Translations under genes and position numbers: made by a program | In this document: positions 20,066-32,662 of the stretch, in pieces | Numbering within the stretch: the first letter of the stretch is position 1 | Layout of the letters: every line of letters begins with the position of its first letter | Source of the DNA: Turnera subulata | Lineage: Eukaryota; Streptophyta; Magnoliopsida; Malpighiales; Passifloraceae | Reading direction: 5' to 3' | Length of the DNA stretch: 64,000 bases | Assembly (NCBI GenBank): GCA_028386065.3 | Contig: JAKUCV010001701.1 | Coordinates: 1 to 64,000, forward strand | Notes under the pieces: model-generated | Databases searched by the model: none | The model's input: the letters and a program-made list of their open reading frames with translations, nothing else | What the model was told of the DNA's origin: nothing

Positions 20066-21575
20066 GTCCCCAAAATACAAACAAAGCACACAATTTACAT
20101 AATAAATAGTATTCGAACAAATCATTTCATCAAAATTTCGGCGTTACAACGCCTTACAAAAGCAAGCTTTTCTAGCACAAAATCATCATCACAATGCCCT
20201 AACTAGAGCACACAAAAGGGATTAGAAGCTACCTTCAAGGTTGTTCTCATTGTTCTAACCCGATGTACTAATGGAGTACGGGGTACTACCCGATTCCGTA
20301 ACTCAATCATGTTCGAATTATGTTGAGAAAAGCGAGAAGCAAGCGGGCAGAGGTAACAACCAATCCCGCTTGGAATGCTTAGGAAGATGACGACTTCACG
20401 TCCGAATTTTGATCTTAGAGGGGGACAAGAGAGATAGAATAGGGCGAATATCAAACAATTTTTTTCAACTTAGAGGTAGACGGGAGGGACATAGAAAAGT
20501 GCAAAAACGTCACTTGAGAGCGCGGCTCACAGGGTGAAGAAAATGAAGAGGGGAAACCCCTATTTATACCCTCAAGTTATGGTACTCTTGTAATTCTTCA
20601 AATCTCAAAATGTCTGGTCATTGGCTTCAGGCCAAGGCTTCGGGCCACGACTTCAGGCTACGGCTTTAGGCCATGGCTTCAGGGAAAAAAGTTCGTTTCT
20701 TTGAAACGGAGCCCGCGTAGGGCTTTGAGAACGGTGTTCTAAGGAATTTTGCAAAAAACGATGTGCAATTCTGACTAGAATTGCGTTTTCAATCAAAGTT
20801 TGAAAAATTACCTGGGACGTAGGCCACGGCTTCGCCAAAATCTTTATAAAATCAAAACAAGCCCTACCCGTGTCTCGAAAAATTCTCAAAAATTGAAGGA
20901 AGGTGTCATTTCATGCCTTCTATACTTCCACAATAAAAAACGGTTCGGAAAATGGATTTGGGAAATGTTTTCAATAAAATTCCAAAAATACCCTTGACTC
21001 GCGCATCAATTTTTAAAAATTTAAATGGCATTCTTTGGATGCCCTTAAAATTCTGAAAATATTTTTTTATCATACCTTGAAAAAGAAGAACATAGGAAAA
21101 AAGGCACTTAAATTGGAGTTCGGATGCACTTCCGACAACGAAAAGAAAAGAAGGGGGAAAATGCCCGTGACTGGCCGACCATCTACTTGGCCGGTTCGGT
21201 CTCGAGCCATTTTTCCTCCTCTCTCGATTTTTCTTCCGGAATTTATTTCGAAACCTTCCTGAACCCGAAAAATTCCAAAAAAATATGGACGCCCTCGTGA
21301 CAACGGGTAGAATTTTTAGGTACAAATATTTTTTCAAGATAATTTATAAATAAGCAAAAATACCTTTTGTTAAACTTCGCCATCTTTTGGCTTTATGGCT
21401 TTAGTTCCTGGCTTTAGGCTATTTGGGTCCTTTTTCAAAAAATTCTAAAAGAATATCCGGGATTCCGGAAACTTTTCGGCTATTTTTTACTTATTTCCGG
21501 GCATGTTCTACCATAGAGAGGCTCCTCTCTCAAAAATACTCTCGTGACTTCTAGGGCAAAATTTAAGTGCTAACA
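20066..21575 (-). mobile_element. 5' LTR of element N (gypsy-type)
   Basis: On the minus strand it begins TGTTAGCACTTAAATTTTG at 21575, a typical gypsy LTR start. It has a TATA (GGTATAAATA) at 20561-20570 and a U3 minisatellite just upstream. It sits inside the RT gene of element I, whose coding sequence resumes at 21576. The inner end (about 20066) is approximate. Confidence 0.6.
20622..20686. repeat. 13-bp minisatellite (ggcttcaggccac) in U3 of N
   Basis: Five imperfect units run in tandem about 50-115 bp upstream of the N TATA box. Further single units lie at 20818-20834 and 21383-21420. The position resembles LTR enhancer repeats; that role is inferred. Confidence 0.75.
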
Positions 21576-24379
21576 AGTTGGCAACAAGTTGTTGAGCTTC
21601 ATGGATTCTTGATATAACTAGATTCACATTGCTGTAAAGGATGTCCATAAAACGGCCTTCCGTTGCCCAGGTGCAATTGGCACTTATGAATGGCTGATGA
21701 TGCCTTTTGGTTTGATAAATGCAGGTGCCACTTACCAGCGGGCAATAAACCTGATATTCCACGATTTGATTGGCCTTCTGCTTGAAGCCTACATCGATGA
21801 CATAGTGGTGAAGTCAAAAAAGAAGGGAGACCATCTTGAGCACCTCAGGCTGGTTTTTGCCAGAATGTGTGCCTACGAGTTGAAGTTAAATCCTCTTAAA
21901 TGTGCGTTTGGCGTTCGAGCTGGTAATTTCTTGTGATACCTCGTTCATTGGAGGGGTATTGAGCTGAATAAGAACAAAGCCAGGGCGATCTTACAGGCCA
22001 AACCACCATCCACTAAAATTTAGCTTCAGCGATTGCTCAGCCAAGTCAATTTTTTGAGGAGGTTCATCTCAATTCTTGTCAGGCGAATCAGCTCCTTTAG
22101 TCGCCTATTGCGTTTAAAGGAGGGAGGTGAGTTTATATGGAGTGATGTTGACCAGGCGGCTTTTGATGACTTGAAAAGGAACATGCAGACGGCTACGAGC
22201 AAGTCGTTCACCTAAGTCGTTCATTGACTGATGTGGAGCGCAGGTATACTCCCACAGAACGACTTTGTTTATCTTTATTTTGTGCCTGCACAAAACTTGA
22301 GTAGTACTTGCTGCTAACTACTATCCATGTTATTTGCCAGACTAATATAATTAAGTATATGTTATCTAGGCCAATCATGCGGAAAAGGATTGGTCGGTGG
22401 GTTCTGGTGCTTTCGGAAATTTCCTTGAAGTATGTTCCACATAAGGCTGTCAAGGGTCAGGCTTTTGCGGATTTCTTGGCAGATCGTCCCATAGAAGAAC
22501 CAGAGCCTTTACCGATTGTTGAGATAGTGCAGATGGCTGTAGAGCCTTGGTTACTCCATTATGATGGTTCAAAGACAAGAGACGGAGTTGGTGCAGGCAT
22601 TCACGCTAGTTCACCAGACGGATGCCAAACCCAAATGTCCTTCTTCCTGGACTTTCCTTGTTCCAATAACCAGGTAGACTACAAAGCATTAATTATTGGG
22701 ATGGAGGTTTTAGCCGAGTTAGGAGCGACTCTGGTGGATGACAGAGGAAATTCTATGTTGGTAACTTCTCAGTTTTTAGGTGAATACAAGTGTGAGAATC
22801 CTGTCCTTGCTAGGTACTATCAGAGGGTCAAGGAGTTATCCTGCCAATTCCTTGGGTTCGAGCTTACTTACTGCATGGACTCTAATTCCGATGCCAACAA
22901 ATTGGCACAACATGCCTCAGGTTACAGGGAAGCTTGGGAGAATTGTAGTCTGGTGGCAATAATCAGAAGAAGTTGTCTATCGGTCTCCCTTGATGATGGG
23001 ACGAAAGAGGCCTTGGATTCTCGAGGCCAACTCGCTTTGTTTGTTTCAAGTTCAAGATTGCCTGACTGGCAGAGGGAGATCACCGAATATTTGGTAGATC
23101 CGAACTTCACGGCTGATAAGAAAACAAGAAGAAGGGCCGTGGATTATGTCTTGCCTGCCAGAATTCTCTATAAGCGAGACCGATATGGTGTTCTGCTGAG
23201 ATGCCTTGATCCGAAGGAAGCACTCCTTTTCTTAGAAGAAATTCGTGAGGGCGTGTGGGGAGGCCATCAAGCTGACAGGAAGATCGCTTGGCAGGTCCGT
23301 ACTCAAGGCTATTTTTGGCCGGCATTGATCAAGAATTGTGAAGACTATACCAAGGGATGTGAGGAGCGTCAGCGGCATGCCTCTATCTGCCATTTCCCGA
23401 TGCAGGAGATTTCATCTGTGGTTAAGCCGTGGCCTTCCAAGGATGGGCAATTGATGCCATCGGAATGATCTATCCTCCCTTTTCTAAGGGTGCCAGTATA
23501 TTTTAGTGGCCACTGATTATTTTACCAAATGGCCGAAGGCGGCTGCTATGAAGACCGTTGATCAAGATACTGTGATGAAGTTTATCAAGAACCACATATA
23601 TATCCAGGTTCGGAGTCCCAGATACTATTACTACAGATCAGGCTAAGGCCTTCACGGGGGAAAGGATCGTCCATTTTGCAAGAGAGTATGGCTTCCCTTT
23701 CCTTTGCTCATCCCCATATTATGCACAGGCTAACGGTCAAGCAGAGGAAACCAAGAAAACCTTGATTATGAATATTAAGAAGGCAATCACAGAATCCAGC
23801 CCTAAAGCTTGGCATCTGATATTGAACGAAGTTTTCTGGGCCCAGAGGACAGTAGTGAAGAGCGCAACTGGCACCTTTCCATTTCGGTTGGTGTACGGTG
23901 TTGATGTTGTTCTTCCGGTAGAGGCAACCATTCCCTCCTTCAGAAGGATTTATCAGGATTGCTTGGGCTATAGTGAGTATGCGATAGCTATGGAAACAGA
24001 GATGGACAACATCATAGAAGAGCATTTGGAAGCTTTAGACCATTTTCTTGCCCAGAAAAATAAGGTAGAACGAGCCTACAACAAGAGTGTTCGTGAGCAG
24101 ATCTTCAAGGAAGGGAACCTCATGTGGAAGGTGGTACTGCCCATTGGTAAAAAATTCACCAAACCTGGCAAGTGGTCTCCCAATTGGGAGGGCCCTTTTT
24201 TCATTCATCAGTTGTTGCCAACGGGTGCATATATGTTAAGGAATATCGAAGGCAAAGTTCACGACAATTCCACTAACGACAAATTCCTCAAGAAGTACAA
24301 GTCCTCGCCCTGGCAAGCAATCAAGGATGAAGAATATTCCGACAACAGGCTTAATAGACGCAGTTGGTGGAAAGAGTAA
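21576..24379 (+). pseudogene. pol: Pol remnant of element I (Tat): RT to integrase
   Basis: The frame opens inside RT at LLSFMDS, where element N's LTR cuts it. It continues with the RT motifs MPFGLINAGATYQR and the active site YIDD (21790-21801). After several stops (about 21934, 22020, 22213) comes a long frame (22308-23468). It carries the end of the first RNase H (VLSEISLKYVPHKAVKGQA), a second RNase H with LLHYDGSKT, and an integrase zinc region where the second Cys of the CxxC pair is Arg (GCEERQ). The integrase core is frameshifted at 23469-23760 (DYFTKWPKA readable). The integrase C-terminal region is open at 23762-24379 and ends KKYKSSPWQ. It is inactive. It is a different Tat lineage from A, B and M, judged by its LTR and 3' repeats. 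Confidence 0.85.
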
Positions 24380-24746
24380 AATTTATTATACACACCATTA
24401 GGGCGATGTAACTCTGATCATCGCTCATGAGAAATTCATCATGTGATGTGAATTAGCAAGCCAATACTTGGCTAATACCTAGAGGAACAATTTGTATGGG
24501 TTTTTGTTTCGGATGATCTTAGAAACTCTAGGGTCGGCGATTCAAGCTTCTCAAGGTGTGACGATCGAGTGGGTATTTTTCATAGAGCCTTCGTGATGTT
24601 CGGAAATTAGGCATGTGGTCGCCGCTGTTGGATTGGTTTTGTCATTAGTTGCCATTCTTTATTCAAGGCGCCTTTAATGCTCACCATTCGCTTATCATCT
24701 AATGAGGGTCGTTGGGCTGCTCTTGCTCTTTTTTTTTTTGAGTCCC
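24380..24746 (+). other. 3' untranslated region of element I
   Basis: Non-coding sequence between the pol stop and the minisatellite. It contains the repeated motif gaucatcgctcatgag-like sequence only once and no recognisable domain. A poly-T run is at 24730-24739. Confidence 0.4.
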
Positions 24747-25182
24747 CTTGTCTGATGAAGTTGACTTTGGATGGTCATTGACCGATGTGGTTGACTCTGA
24801 AGTAGACCATTGACAGATGGAGTTGACTTTGGGTCTCTCTGACTGATAGAGTTGACTTTGTGTCTCTTTGATTGATGGACTTGACTTTGGGTCTCATTGA
24901 CCAATGGAGTTGCCTTTGGGTCTCTTTGGCCGGTGGAGTTGATTTCAGGTCTTCTTGACCGATGTTGTTGACTTTGAATGACCCTTGACCGATGAGGTTG
25001 ACTTTCTGAAATTCTTGTCCGAGGAAGTTGACTCGAAGGAATCCTTGACCGACGGAGTTTTCCTTGGGTTATCCTGTCCGATGTGGCCAACTTTGGTTGG
25101 TTCTCGACTGATGGAGTTAGCTTTGGTAATCCTTGATCGACTAGGTTGGTTTTTGGGACGTCTTTGGCCGATGCAGCTCATC
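24747..25182. repeat. About 30-bp minisatellite, 14-15 degenerate units
   Basis: The consensus is roughly ttgaccgatggagttgactt followed by tgggtctct. Unit length is 28-32 bp and individual units are strongly diverged. It lies between pol and the 3' LTR of element I, the hypervariable region of Tat/Ogre-type elements. Confidence 0.9.
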
Positions 25183-25282
25183 CTTCGGCGTTTTCTTGCT
25201 ATCACTCAAGTTCGTCTTTATGTCTATGATTTTGGTTGGTCACTAAGGTAATCACCCCTTCAATTTACCCCCACCTTCAATT

Positions 25283-25301
25283 AAAGGGCTGAGGGGGGCA
25301 A
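25283..25301 (+). other. Polypurine tract of element I
   Basis: agggctgaggggggcaac lies directly upstream of the LTR start TGTTTGTACCGGGC. Confidence 0.7.
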
Positions 25302-26041
25302 CTGTTTGTACCGGGCCCAAAATCTTGGGTTTGGTAGGTGGACTCGGGAGCCATCCTGTCGAGTTTCTCTATCAAGGGGTGATTTGGGAGTCTCTCCATC
25401 TGGTGCCCGGGTTTACTGCAGGCCTTTGATTGATGCTTGGGCCTTCACTGGTCTAGGACCGATACCCAAACAATTCTCGTTGATTGAAGGTTTGGGGCCA
25501 TCACGGTCATTGGATCCCCTGATTAATGTTTGGGCTTTCACTGTTCTAGGACCGATATTTGAGTCTTTTAATTAATCGATGACTTGGGACCATCACAGGT
25601 CAGTCATTGGATCGAGGTCCAGGGTGTCTATAGGTTCTTGGTCATCAGGAGGAATATTTTCGATGACTTGATGAAGTGATCTTATTTTGAAGTAGACTGG
25701 ATATGGAGTTGACATTTGAAATTTGACATTGAAGCTTAAGGGATATATGTTTGAAATCTCTTGAAAGGTTCGGAAAAGGAATTGAGATTATCCGCCGCAG
25801 AATTGAAATTTAACCAGGTTTATCTTGGGGGATTTGTGATAGATCTTAGTTGATCTGTTTATTTTAAACGATGCTTATATAAGGCTACTGACTTCTCTTG
25901 TACCGGTTCCCAATCGTGAACACAAAAATCAATCAATTAAACAACTGATTTTTATCAAATTACCTTTACTTTATCGCACAATAGCTATCTTTTCTAGTTT
26001 AACTTAATTTAAAAAACACAAAACACCAAAACCCGGTATAA
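25302..26041 (+). mobile_element. 3' LTR of element I
   Basis: It starts TGTTTGTACCGGGCCCA and ends near acccggtata, partly inverted relative to the start. TATA (tatataag) is at 25876-25883. A roughly 91-bp direct repeat lies in U3 (ttgggccttcactggtctag at about 25438; ttgggctttcactgttctag at about 25529). The end is approximate; no partner LTR is in the window. Confidence 0.7.
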
Positions 26042-27391
26042 GGACGCGCGACACCATCCGTTCGATCCACCAGTGATCGGATTCGGTAACCAAGGGTCGC
26101 TTGCTATTCATTGAGCGAACAATTTGAATATGTAAACATGGATTGATTGCCTATATAAAGTTTCCTTTTAATAAATATAGTTACAAACATGAATAACACC
26201 GCGTATTATTTGGCAATACAAACATTGGACATTTTCTCAAGATATATGGATAAATCGCATATGTAGGGTCCGTACTATTTGAAAAGTACCATTTGAGGGG
26301 TCTATACTTTTATTTGTCCCTTTTATGGCTCCATACTCCTATTTTTTTGTCCCTCTAGGGGTCCGGGGCAGCCCCACAGATGACGTGGAGTTCCCGGCCC
26401 GAAGGTGGGATGCACGCCTCCTTTTTTCGATCAGACTGCAGTGCATGAGGTGCGTGTCATGCCACGGTGGACAGGCATGGCTTGTGGGGCCCACTGTTGC
26501 ATTTTTATTATTATAAACTCTATCAAATTTTTGTAATTAATTTTTTTTTATTAAAACCAATAAGAGAAATGTAAAACAAATTAAAGCCCCCTCCCACGAT
26601 TGAAATGAACAACTTCTGCCCCAAAAATCCTAAAATCAAAACACGGCAGACCCACCTCTCTCTCATCAAAACCCAAACGAGCAGATCAAAACTTCAAATC
26701 CCCAAATTGAATTTGACGAACCCTAAACCCCCAATTCTCCATCACTACCCATTCCCTAAATATGGAATGTTAGGAAACCAAAAGAGCAAAACTTTTACAA
26801 CAAAACCCCACTGTATAGATCCAACCATTTGGACAAACCTTTTGCCACCACTGTCAACGGGCTGTTGAACAGCCTATAGCTCATTGATGCAAAAAAGAGA
26901 GTCCCAATAAAAGGAGGCAGCAAGAAGGGTTTGGGCTATGGAGGGAAGGCGAAAAAGAGCAGATGATAGGGTTGTGATGGTGGAGAGGGTTCGGGTTGAG
27001 TCAGCAAGAAGGGTTTGGGCTGTGGAGGGAAGGAGGGAGGAATGGCGAATGGGTGGGGATTGGCTGGAGATTGAAGCCCTAAGTTGTTTGAGGGTCACGA
27101 GAGAGGTAGGGATTTCCCTGCTGGAAGTCGAGGGTGGGGGCAGTGGATGAGGGTGGAGGGATGAGGGTTTTATGGGAATTTCCCTGCTGGAAACCGAGGG
27201 TGGAGGCAGTGGATGAGCAGCGAGAGAGGTGGGAGGTTAGGAAGAGGGATGGGGCTGGAGGACAGAGGCACCTTGAGAGGAGAGCATGAGTTCCTTCTTG
27301 ATTGCTTGTTCGCCGGTGGATGACGGTTTTAGGTAGATAAGAATGGCAATTGGCACTATCGAGTGAGAAAGGAATAAAATAAGATTAGTCT
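26042..27391. other. Unassigned DNA between elements I and L
   Basis: No LTR, gag or pol similarity was recognised. 26590-26870 looks like a genic 5' region (C-rich, ctaaacccccaattctcc). 26919-27230 is G/A-rich with direct repeats. Short frames exist (for example 26605-26868) but show no recognisable domain. This is the best candidate for host or older DNA in the window. Confidence 0.4.
26919..27230. repeat. Two pairs of direct repeats
   Basis: agcaagaagggtttgggct plus tggagggaagg occurs at 26919-26949 and 27003-27033. atttccctgctggaa plus cgagggtgg and cagtggatgag occurs at about 27112-27150 and 27178-27217. The spacing is 84 and 66 bp, which suggests local tandem duplication. Confidence 0.8.
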
Positions 27392-27652
27392 TGTTAGTGT
27401 ATTTATGATCATTATTAAATGACTATTATATTATTTTGATGACTAACAAACATTTTGGTAAGCCTTGTGTGTTTTAAGTATTGGGAGAAAGATTTGGTTT
27501 CTCGTATAAACCAAAACTAGGAAGATTTGGCTTCACCGCATCGACCAAAAGTTCTAGGCAGTTGGCAATGTGGTCCCAAAAGTTGCAGCAGTGGTCCAGA
27601 AAAGTTGTTGACATTAAAGCAACTACACTAACCGTTATACTTGCTCTCCAAA
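27392..27652 (+). mobile_element. 5' LTR of copia element L, first part
   Basis: It starts TGTTAGTGTATTTATG and contains ttttgatgactaacaaa, a sequence typical of the beginning of many plant copia LTRs. It is interrupted at 27652 by solo LTR G and resumes at 40994. The two parts total about 1007 bp. Confidence 0.7.
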
Positions 27653-28023
27653 TGTAACGCCCTGAATTTTCGGTATTTAATTTTTATGCAATTTTTAGAA
27701 TTTTTGAAATTTAATTTCCAATTTTACCCTTGCATGATTTTCGGGAATGTTTGGTCAAAAAAAATATTATTATTAATTTTTTTTCCTCGAAAATATATCT
27801 TTTATAATAATCCTATATCGGATTAAGGTTTTGGAATTAATTTGTGTTTCAAGGAGAAACACATCGCTTGATGTAGTTTTGCCTGATACTACGTCGTTTT
27901 GAGGGAGCTATGGTAGAAAACTCAAGGTTTGGCTGCGTTTTGACCAAGGGAAGAGGGTTGACCGCGGCTAAGACCAAAACGACGTCGTTTTGGTCCCGGC
28001 CGAAATCAACCCTAACCCTAGGG

Positions 28024-28030
28024 TATAAAA
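28024..28030 (+). promoter_or_regulatory. TATA box of solo LTR G
   Basis: tataaaa is followed by a long CT-rich stretch (28040-28100) like a plant initiator region. It could still drive transcription into L and F sequence; that is inference. Confidence 0.6.
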
Positions 28031-29200
28031 AGTAAACTTTTCTCTCTCTCTTCTTTTCTCTTTCCCTCTCTCTTCCTTCATTCTTTTCTCTTCTCCTCTA
28101 CCCGAGCCGCCCACGAACTGCTCCGAATTTCTACTCCCCCCAAGTCATGGCCAGCAGTAATCTCTTCCCTTTCCTTCTCTTCTCTATCCAGTCCACTGAT
28201 GAAGGACGAGTAGAGGAAGACTGGAGCTGGGCTGTTTCGGCTGTGGCCGTGGCCAGGTCAGTGAGGCAGGCTGTGTTTCGCGCCGCCGCATCTTGCTTCG
28301 CCGGGTAAGCGCCTCGTTGCTACTCTCTCTTCTCTTCTCTTTTTTTCTTTCCTGTTGTGGTTGTGTGCGGGTACTAACCCGATCTGGGTTTTGTTTGTTG
28401 CTGGCGAGCCTGGGTTTGTTAACGACCAAATAATGTCAGGCTGCGTGTGAACCAGTTACCAACTGCTCTGCATTATGGAGAGGGATTGCAAAAGCTTGGC
28501 CTTGTCAGGGAATTGAATGGTGTCTTGGAGATGGACAGTGTATTAAGTTTTGGAAGGACTCTTGGCTTGGGTTGTGCTCGGCCATGGTTTCTGGTTCGGT
28601 GTGCTTGGGTGGATGTTTGCTTGTGGACGGAATCTGATGTCAGTGATTCTGGGTTCGGGCTGAGTCTTTTGTCGGGTAAGGTTTCTGGAAGCTTGATTTC
28701 TGCTTTGTCTTGTTGATCACTATTTGTGAGTGTTGTGTTTAGTAAACTATTCGGTTGGCTGTTCTTAAGTGTTCATATCCTTACTGGAAATTAATTGTTC
28801 GTTGGTTATTATTTTGGAACTTGACAGCAAGTATAGTAATGGGTTGGTTTTTGATTTCCTTAATTGTTTGGGGCTTTCGAAAACATGGTAAAAGGGTGTT
28901 ACAATTAATGTCTATTTGAATTCGGGGTTCTAAGTGTTGGACAGCATGGCTAGGAAGTCGTTTCCAAGTCTTGTGGTTTTTAATAAAGAGGTTTTAATGA
29001 AGGTAATGGAACCATGTTTTGGTTTGAGGTTTTGACTGGAATGTTTTGGGAAAATGGCCCTTGTTCTTGGGTCTGATTTTGATATGAAATCTTTAAGGCT
29101 TGCATTGACACCTAGTAGTTAGTTCACTTTAATTGTTAGTTGGCAGTTTCAGTGGCTTTAAATTTTGTTTACAATGCATGATTATAGTCAAAGTCTTACA

Positions 29201-30945
29201 TGATATGCACATATTTCACATAGTAATAAAGGCATGAAAACTTCTTTATTATGATGATTTCGAATAAAAATCATACATTCTACCTATCTTTCTTTGTTTG
29301 ACTGTTGAATAAATTTCTTGAACACTAACAATTATGCTTTCTGGTGTAAAATCGTCCCACTTCGCAACCGAAAACGATCAATTTCGGCCAAAGCTGGAAA
29401 CCGGGCAGAAACTCAAGCACAATTCACTCTTTTGCCAATTTCAGATGCCTCAGAAGTTCAATTGACGTGAAACCAGTTGGAGAAAAAAGTAGACATCCTG
29501 AGCTTTCCATTGATATAAAGTTCATAATTTTTGGCCTTGTGGATTAGGAGCAGTAATTAATTCAGTTCAGTCCAGACTTGCAGAAATCCTGCACTGGCCA
29601 CCGACCCAATCTCGGTACTTACATCATAACTCCTACTACACAAGTCCAACTCGGGAGTTCTTTATATGGAAAGAAAGATAACATAATTATCTACAACTGC
29701 ATAGAACATCCCAAAGTCCAATTTGGCCGTCTAAAGGTCGAAAATATGCTTGCAAATCTCGGGTCATGAGTTGTTAACAATGTGACCCCTTCTAGAAGAG
29801 CATCATGGCAGCCATTAGCACATGCTTATTGGACAATCTAAGTGGACAACCTGGAAGGCGTTCAAAGAGAATAAAATAGCCTGGAAACCAACATAATTTC
29901 CTGGAAAGAAAGCTCAACCACCAGCACATGCAAAAGAGAAGGAATATTCATGCTAAGCTGGAAAAGCAAGTGGCAACCCATACCTTGCAACCACTCCACC
30001 AGCAAATGCTTTCAACATTGAGGCCCATTCCAGCACGATTTTGGTGGCTAAAGGACGCTAAAATATGTCCAAGTTGTCCAACTAGTGAAGAAGCACTATA
30101 AAAGGGTGAGAGTTGAAGGGGGAGAGGAAGCAACACAAACACACACCCTGAAACCACAAATTCTGTCAAGTTGTTCCTTTCATTTTCTTTTGAGATTGTT
30201 GTGAGGAAACCATGTCTTTCCCATTTTCATTTGTTGTTTCAAGTTCATTCATGAACTAATCTTTCATTCTAGATCATAGGGATGTAGCCTACCCTAAATT
30301 TTGCTATGGTTTGATGTACCATTTGCAACAATCCATTCACAAAGTAATTTTGATTGATTGTTGTGAGCTTATTTCTTGCTTTAAAGAAGTGGCCAGCTTT
30401 ATTGCAACTTCGAGGTAATAGGTGAAGTACCGAGAGGAGAAGTCCATTATCCAAAAATCATCAATCATCTTTAATCTAAATGTTGAGAGGGTTTAGGTTA
30501 TCGTGGAATTAGTAGCAACAACAAGCTTCATTGCTCCTAGAGGTAATCTAATTGACGAAAGTGATTAGGTGACTCTTTGAGAAGAGACTAGACTAGCGAG
30601 AGCGGATAGTTTCATTATAGGTTGCTACCCATCAAAATTCATGTGTTTGGATGCAGCTTTCAATAGTACATTGATCCATGGCAAAGGAAGGGCGGTGAAT
30701 TCCCGAATGATCTAGGCCTTTTATCAGTGCTACTTTGTTTATCATTTTCATTGTCATTTCTACTTTCTCTTCTCTTTACATTCAATTCGCCATTTGCTCT
30801 CTTATCAATCTTCAATTCCGATATTGTTTCTCTTCATTTATTTTCTTTGCCATTAGATTGAATCGACTGATATCTTGCCTAGTCTCTGTGGATACGACCT
30901 TGAGTACCACGACGATTCTGTGCACTTGTAGGGTTGACCACATCA
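29201..30945 (+). mobile_element. 5' LTR of Athila F
   Basis: It starts TGATATGCACATATTTC and ends ttgaccacatca. TATA (ctataaaag) is at 30096-30104. It pairs with 37735-39483. Confidence 0.93.
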
Positions 30946-30951
30946 AATTTT

Positions 30952-30968
30952 TGGCGCCGTTGCCGGGG
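30952..30968 (+). other. Primer-binding site of F, tRNA-Asp(GTC)
   Basis: TGGCGCCGTTGCCGGGG is the exact complement of the 3' end of plant tRNA-Asp(GTC) with CCA, the usual Athila primer. It lies six bases after the LTR. Confidence 0.93.
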
Positions 30969-31052
30969 ACTAGCGTCAAGTAATTTTAGGTTCTATCTAA
31001 CTGGCCTTTTCTCTTGTTCATCTTTTCTCTAAGTTTCAGGTATTTTGGGTGC

Positions 31053-32662
31053 ATGACCCATAACACCCGAAGCAAAAGCCGAAGGCTCGAATTTACATCA
31101 GAACCCGAAAGGTTGTTCAAAGCAAATTCTAAACAACAAGAAGAACCAACAACTATCCCAACAACCATGGCGGAAGGAAATGAACTCAACACGGTGCCCA
31201 TGAACGAATTATTAGCTTGCAAGCCGGCATGTCAAGATTCGGAATAGCCCCACCAGCCATAGAATCGACTCACTATGAACTTAGACCGAGCCTAATCTCC
31301 ATGGTTCAGCAAAACACCTTTGCTGGAAGTCCATTTGAAGACCCTCACCAACACTTACATAATTTTCTCTCTTATTGTGACACTTTCAGGATTAATGGGT
31401 GTAGCGAAGATGCAAAAAGACTCCGCCCATTCCCATATTCGGTGCGAGACAAGGCTCAAAAATGGCTCTCTAGCCTTCCACCGAATAGCATCACCACTTG
31501 GGACCAACTCCAGTCCGCTTTCTTGAAGAAATTCTTCCCATCTTCTAAAGTCACTCAACTACGAGGAGAAATTCTAACCTTCAAGCAAAGGCCCGACGAG
31601 TCTCTCAAAGATGCATGGGAGAGATACCAAGACCTCATTGCAAGATGCCCAACTCACATGATCCATCCTCCCATGTTGTTAAACACATTCTATGATGGAG
31701 CTACACCAACCGAGCAGTCCACCATGAACTCTATAGCCGGAGGAAACTTCATGTCAAAACTCTATCCGGAGGCTTGCCAACTAATGGAGAAATTAGCAGA
31801 TGAAAGCACAAGCTGAAACCACCATGGAGTATTGCAAGTTGACAAGGTGCAAATGTTGGAGGCAACCATTGCTTCCTTGCAACATCAAATCAAGGAGATG
31901 AACACAAAATTTGCAAAGGCATCATCATCAAGTGCACCGGAGACAATTCTGAAATGTGAAGCTTGTAGTGGGCCTCATCACTTCAATGAGTGCCCAAAAC
32001 TCTATTCAGAGGAAGTGAATTACATCAATAGACAACCCAACTACTTCAGCCAGCAAGGAGGGAACCAATACCAACATCAATTGAAGCCATACCAACAAGC
32101 ATACCAAGGGCAGCAGCATTACCAAGGGAACCAACATAATTCTCAGCCCGATATGGTCACCATGCTCCAGACCATCAAGGAGGAGATTTCCCAAATCAAG
32201 AAACACAACAAAATTCTTGAAAATCAGATTGCACAAAATGCCCAACAATTTCAGAATGCCCAAGGGAGATTGCCAGGACAGCCGGAGATCAATCCGAAAG
32301 AGCAATGTAAGGCTATCACTTTGCGGAGTGGCAAGCAATTGACAAATCCAGCTGATAAGTCCGGTGATGTACCTAGCAAAGAAGAAGAAGAATTAGGGGC
32401 AGCAAGCAAGCAACCCAAGGATAAGGAAAACGGAGCTGAACCAGAAGTTCAACCGTACATGCCACCATTGCCATACCCGGAAGTCTATAAGAACACCAAG
32501 CTTGATGCACAATTTCGAAAATTCATTGAGATGCTAAAAAAGGTATGCATAACTCTACCATTTACAGAAGTGATCACTCAAATGCCAAGCTATTCCAAAT
32601 TCCTTAAGGACATCCTCTCGAAGAAAAGAGCAATAGAAGATGCTGAAACAATTCCAATGACG
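31053..32662 (+). pseudogene. gag: Gag of Athila F
   Basis: It starts at ATG 31053 (MTHNTRSKSRRLEF). A frameshift at about 31215-31245 moves it to the frame of 31217-31816. That frame contains the Athila capsid pattern: VQQNTFAGSPFEDPHQHLHN, KAQKWLSSLP, SITTWDQL, and a DESLKDAWERYQDLIARCP segment. A TGA at 31814-31816 interrupts the same frame, which then continues through a zinc-knuckle-like CEACSGPHHFNEC (about 31955-31995) and a Gln/Asn-rich spacer to the assembly gap. One frameshift and one stop separate it from an intact gag. Confidence 0.85.

Noticed and set aside
24695..25205. Minus-strand frames rich in Ser/Gln/Arg
   Set aside because: They are read through the 30-bp minisatellite and change frame with unit-length variation.
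28184..28716. Short frames after the TATA box of solo LTR G, considered as a host gene first exon
   Set aside because: The region lies within an LTR bounded by TG...CA and an exact CCAAA duplication, and frames are not kept in the second copy.
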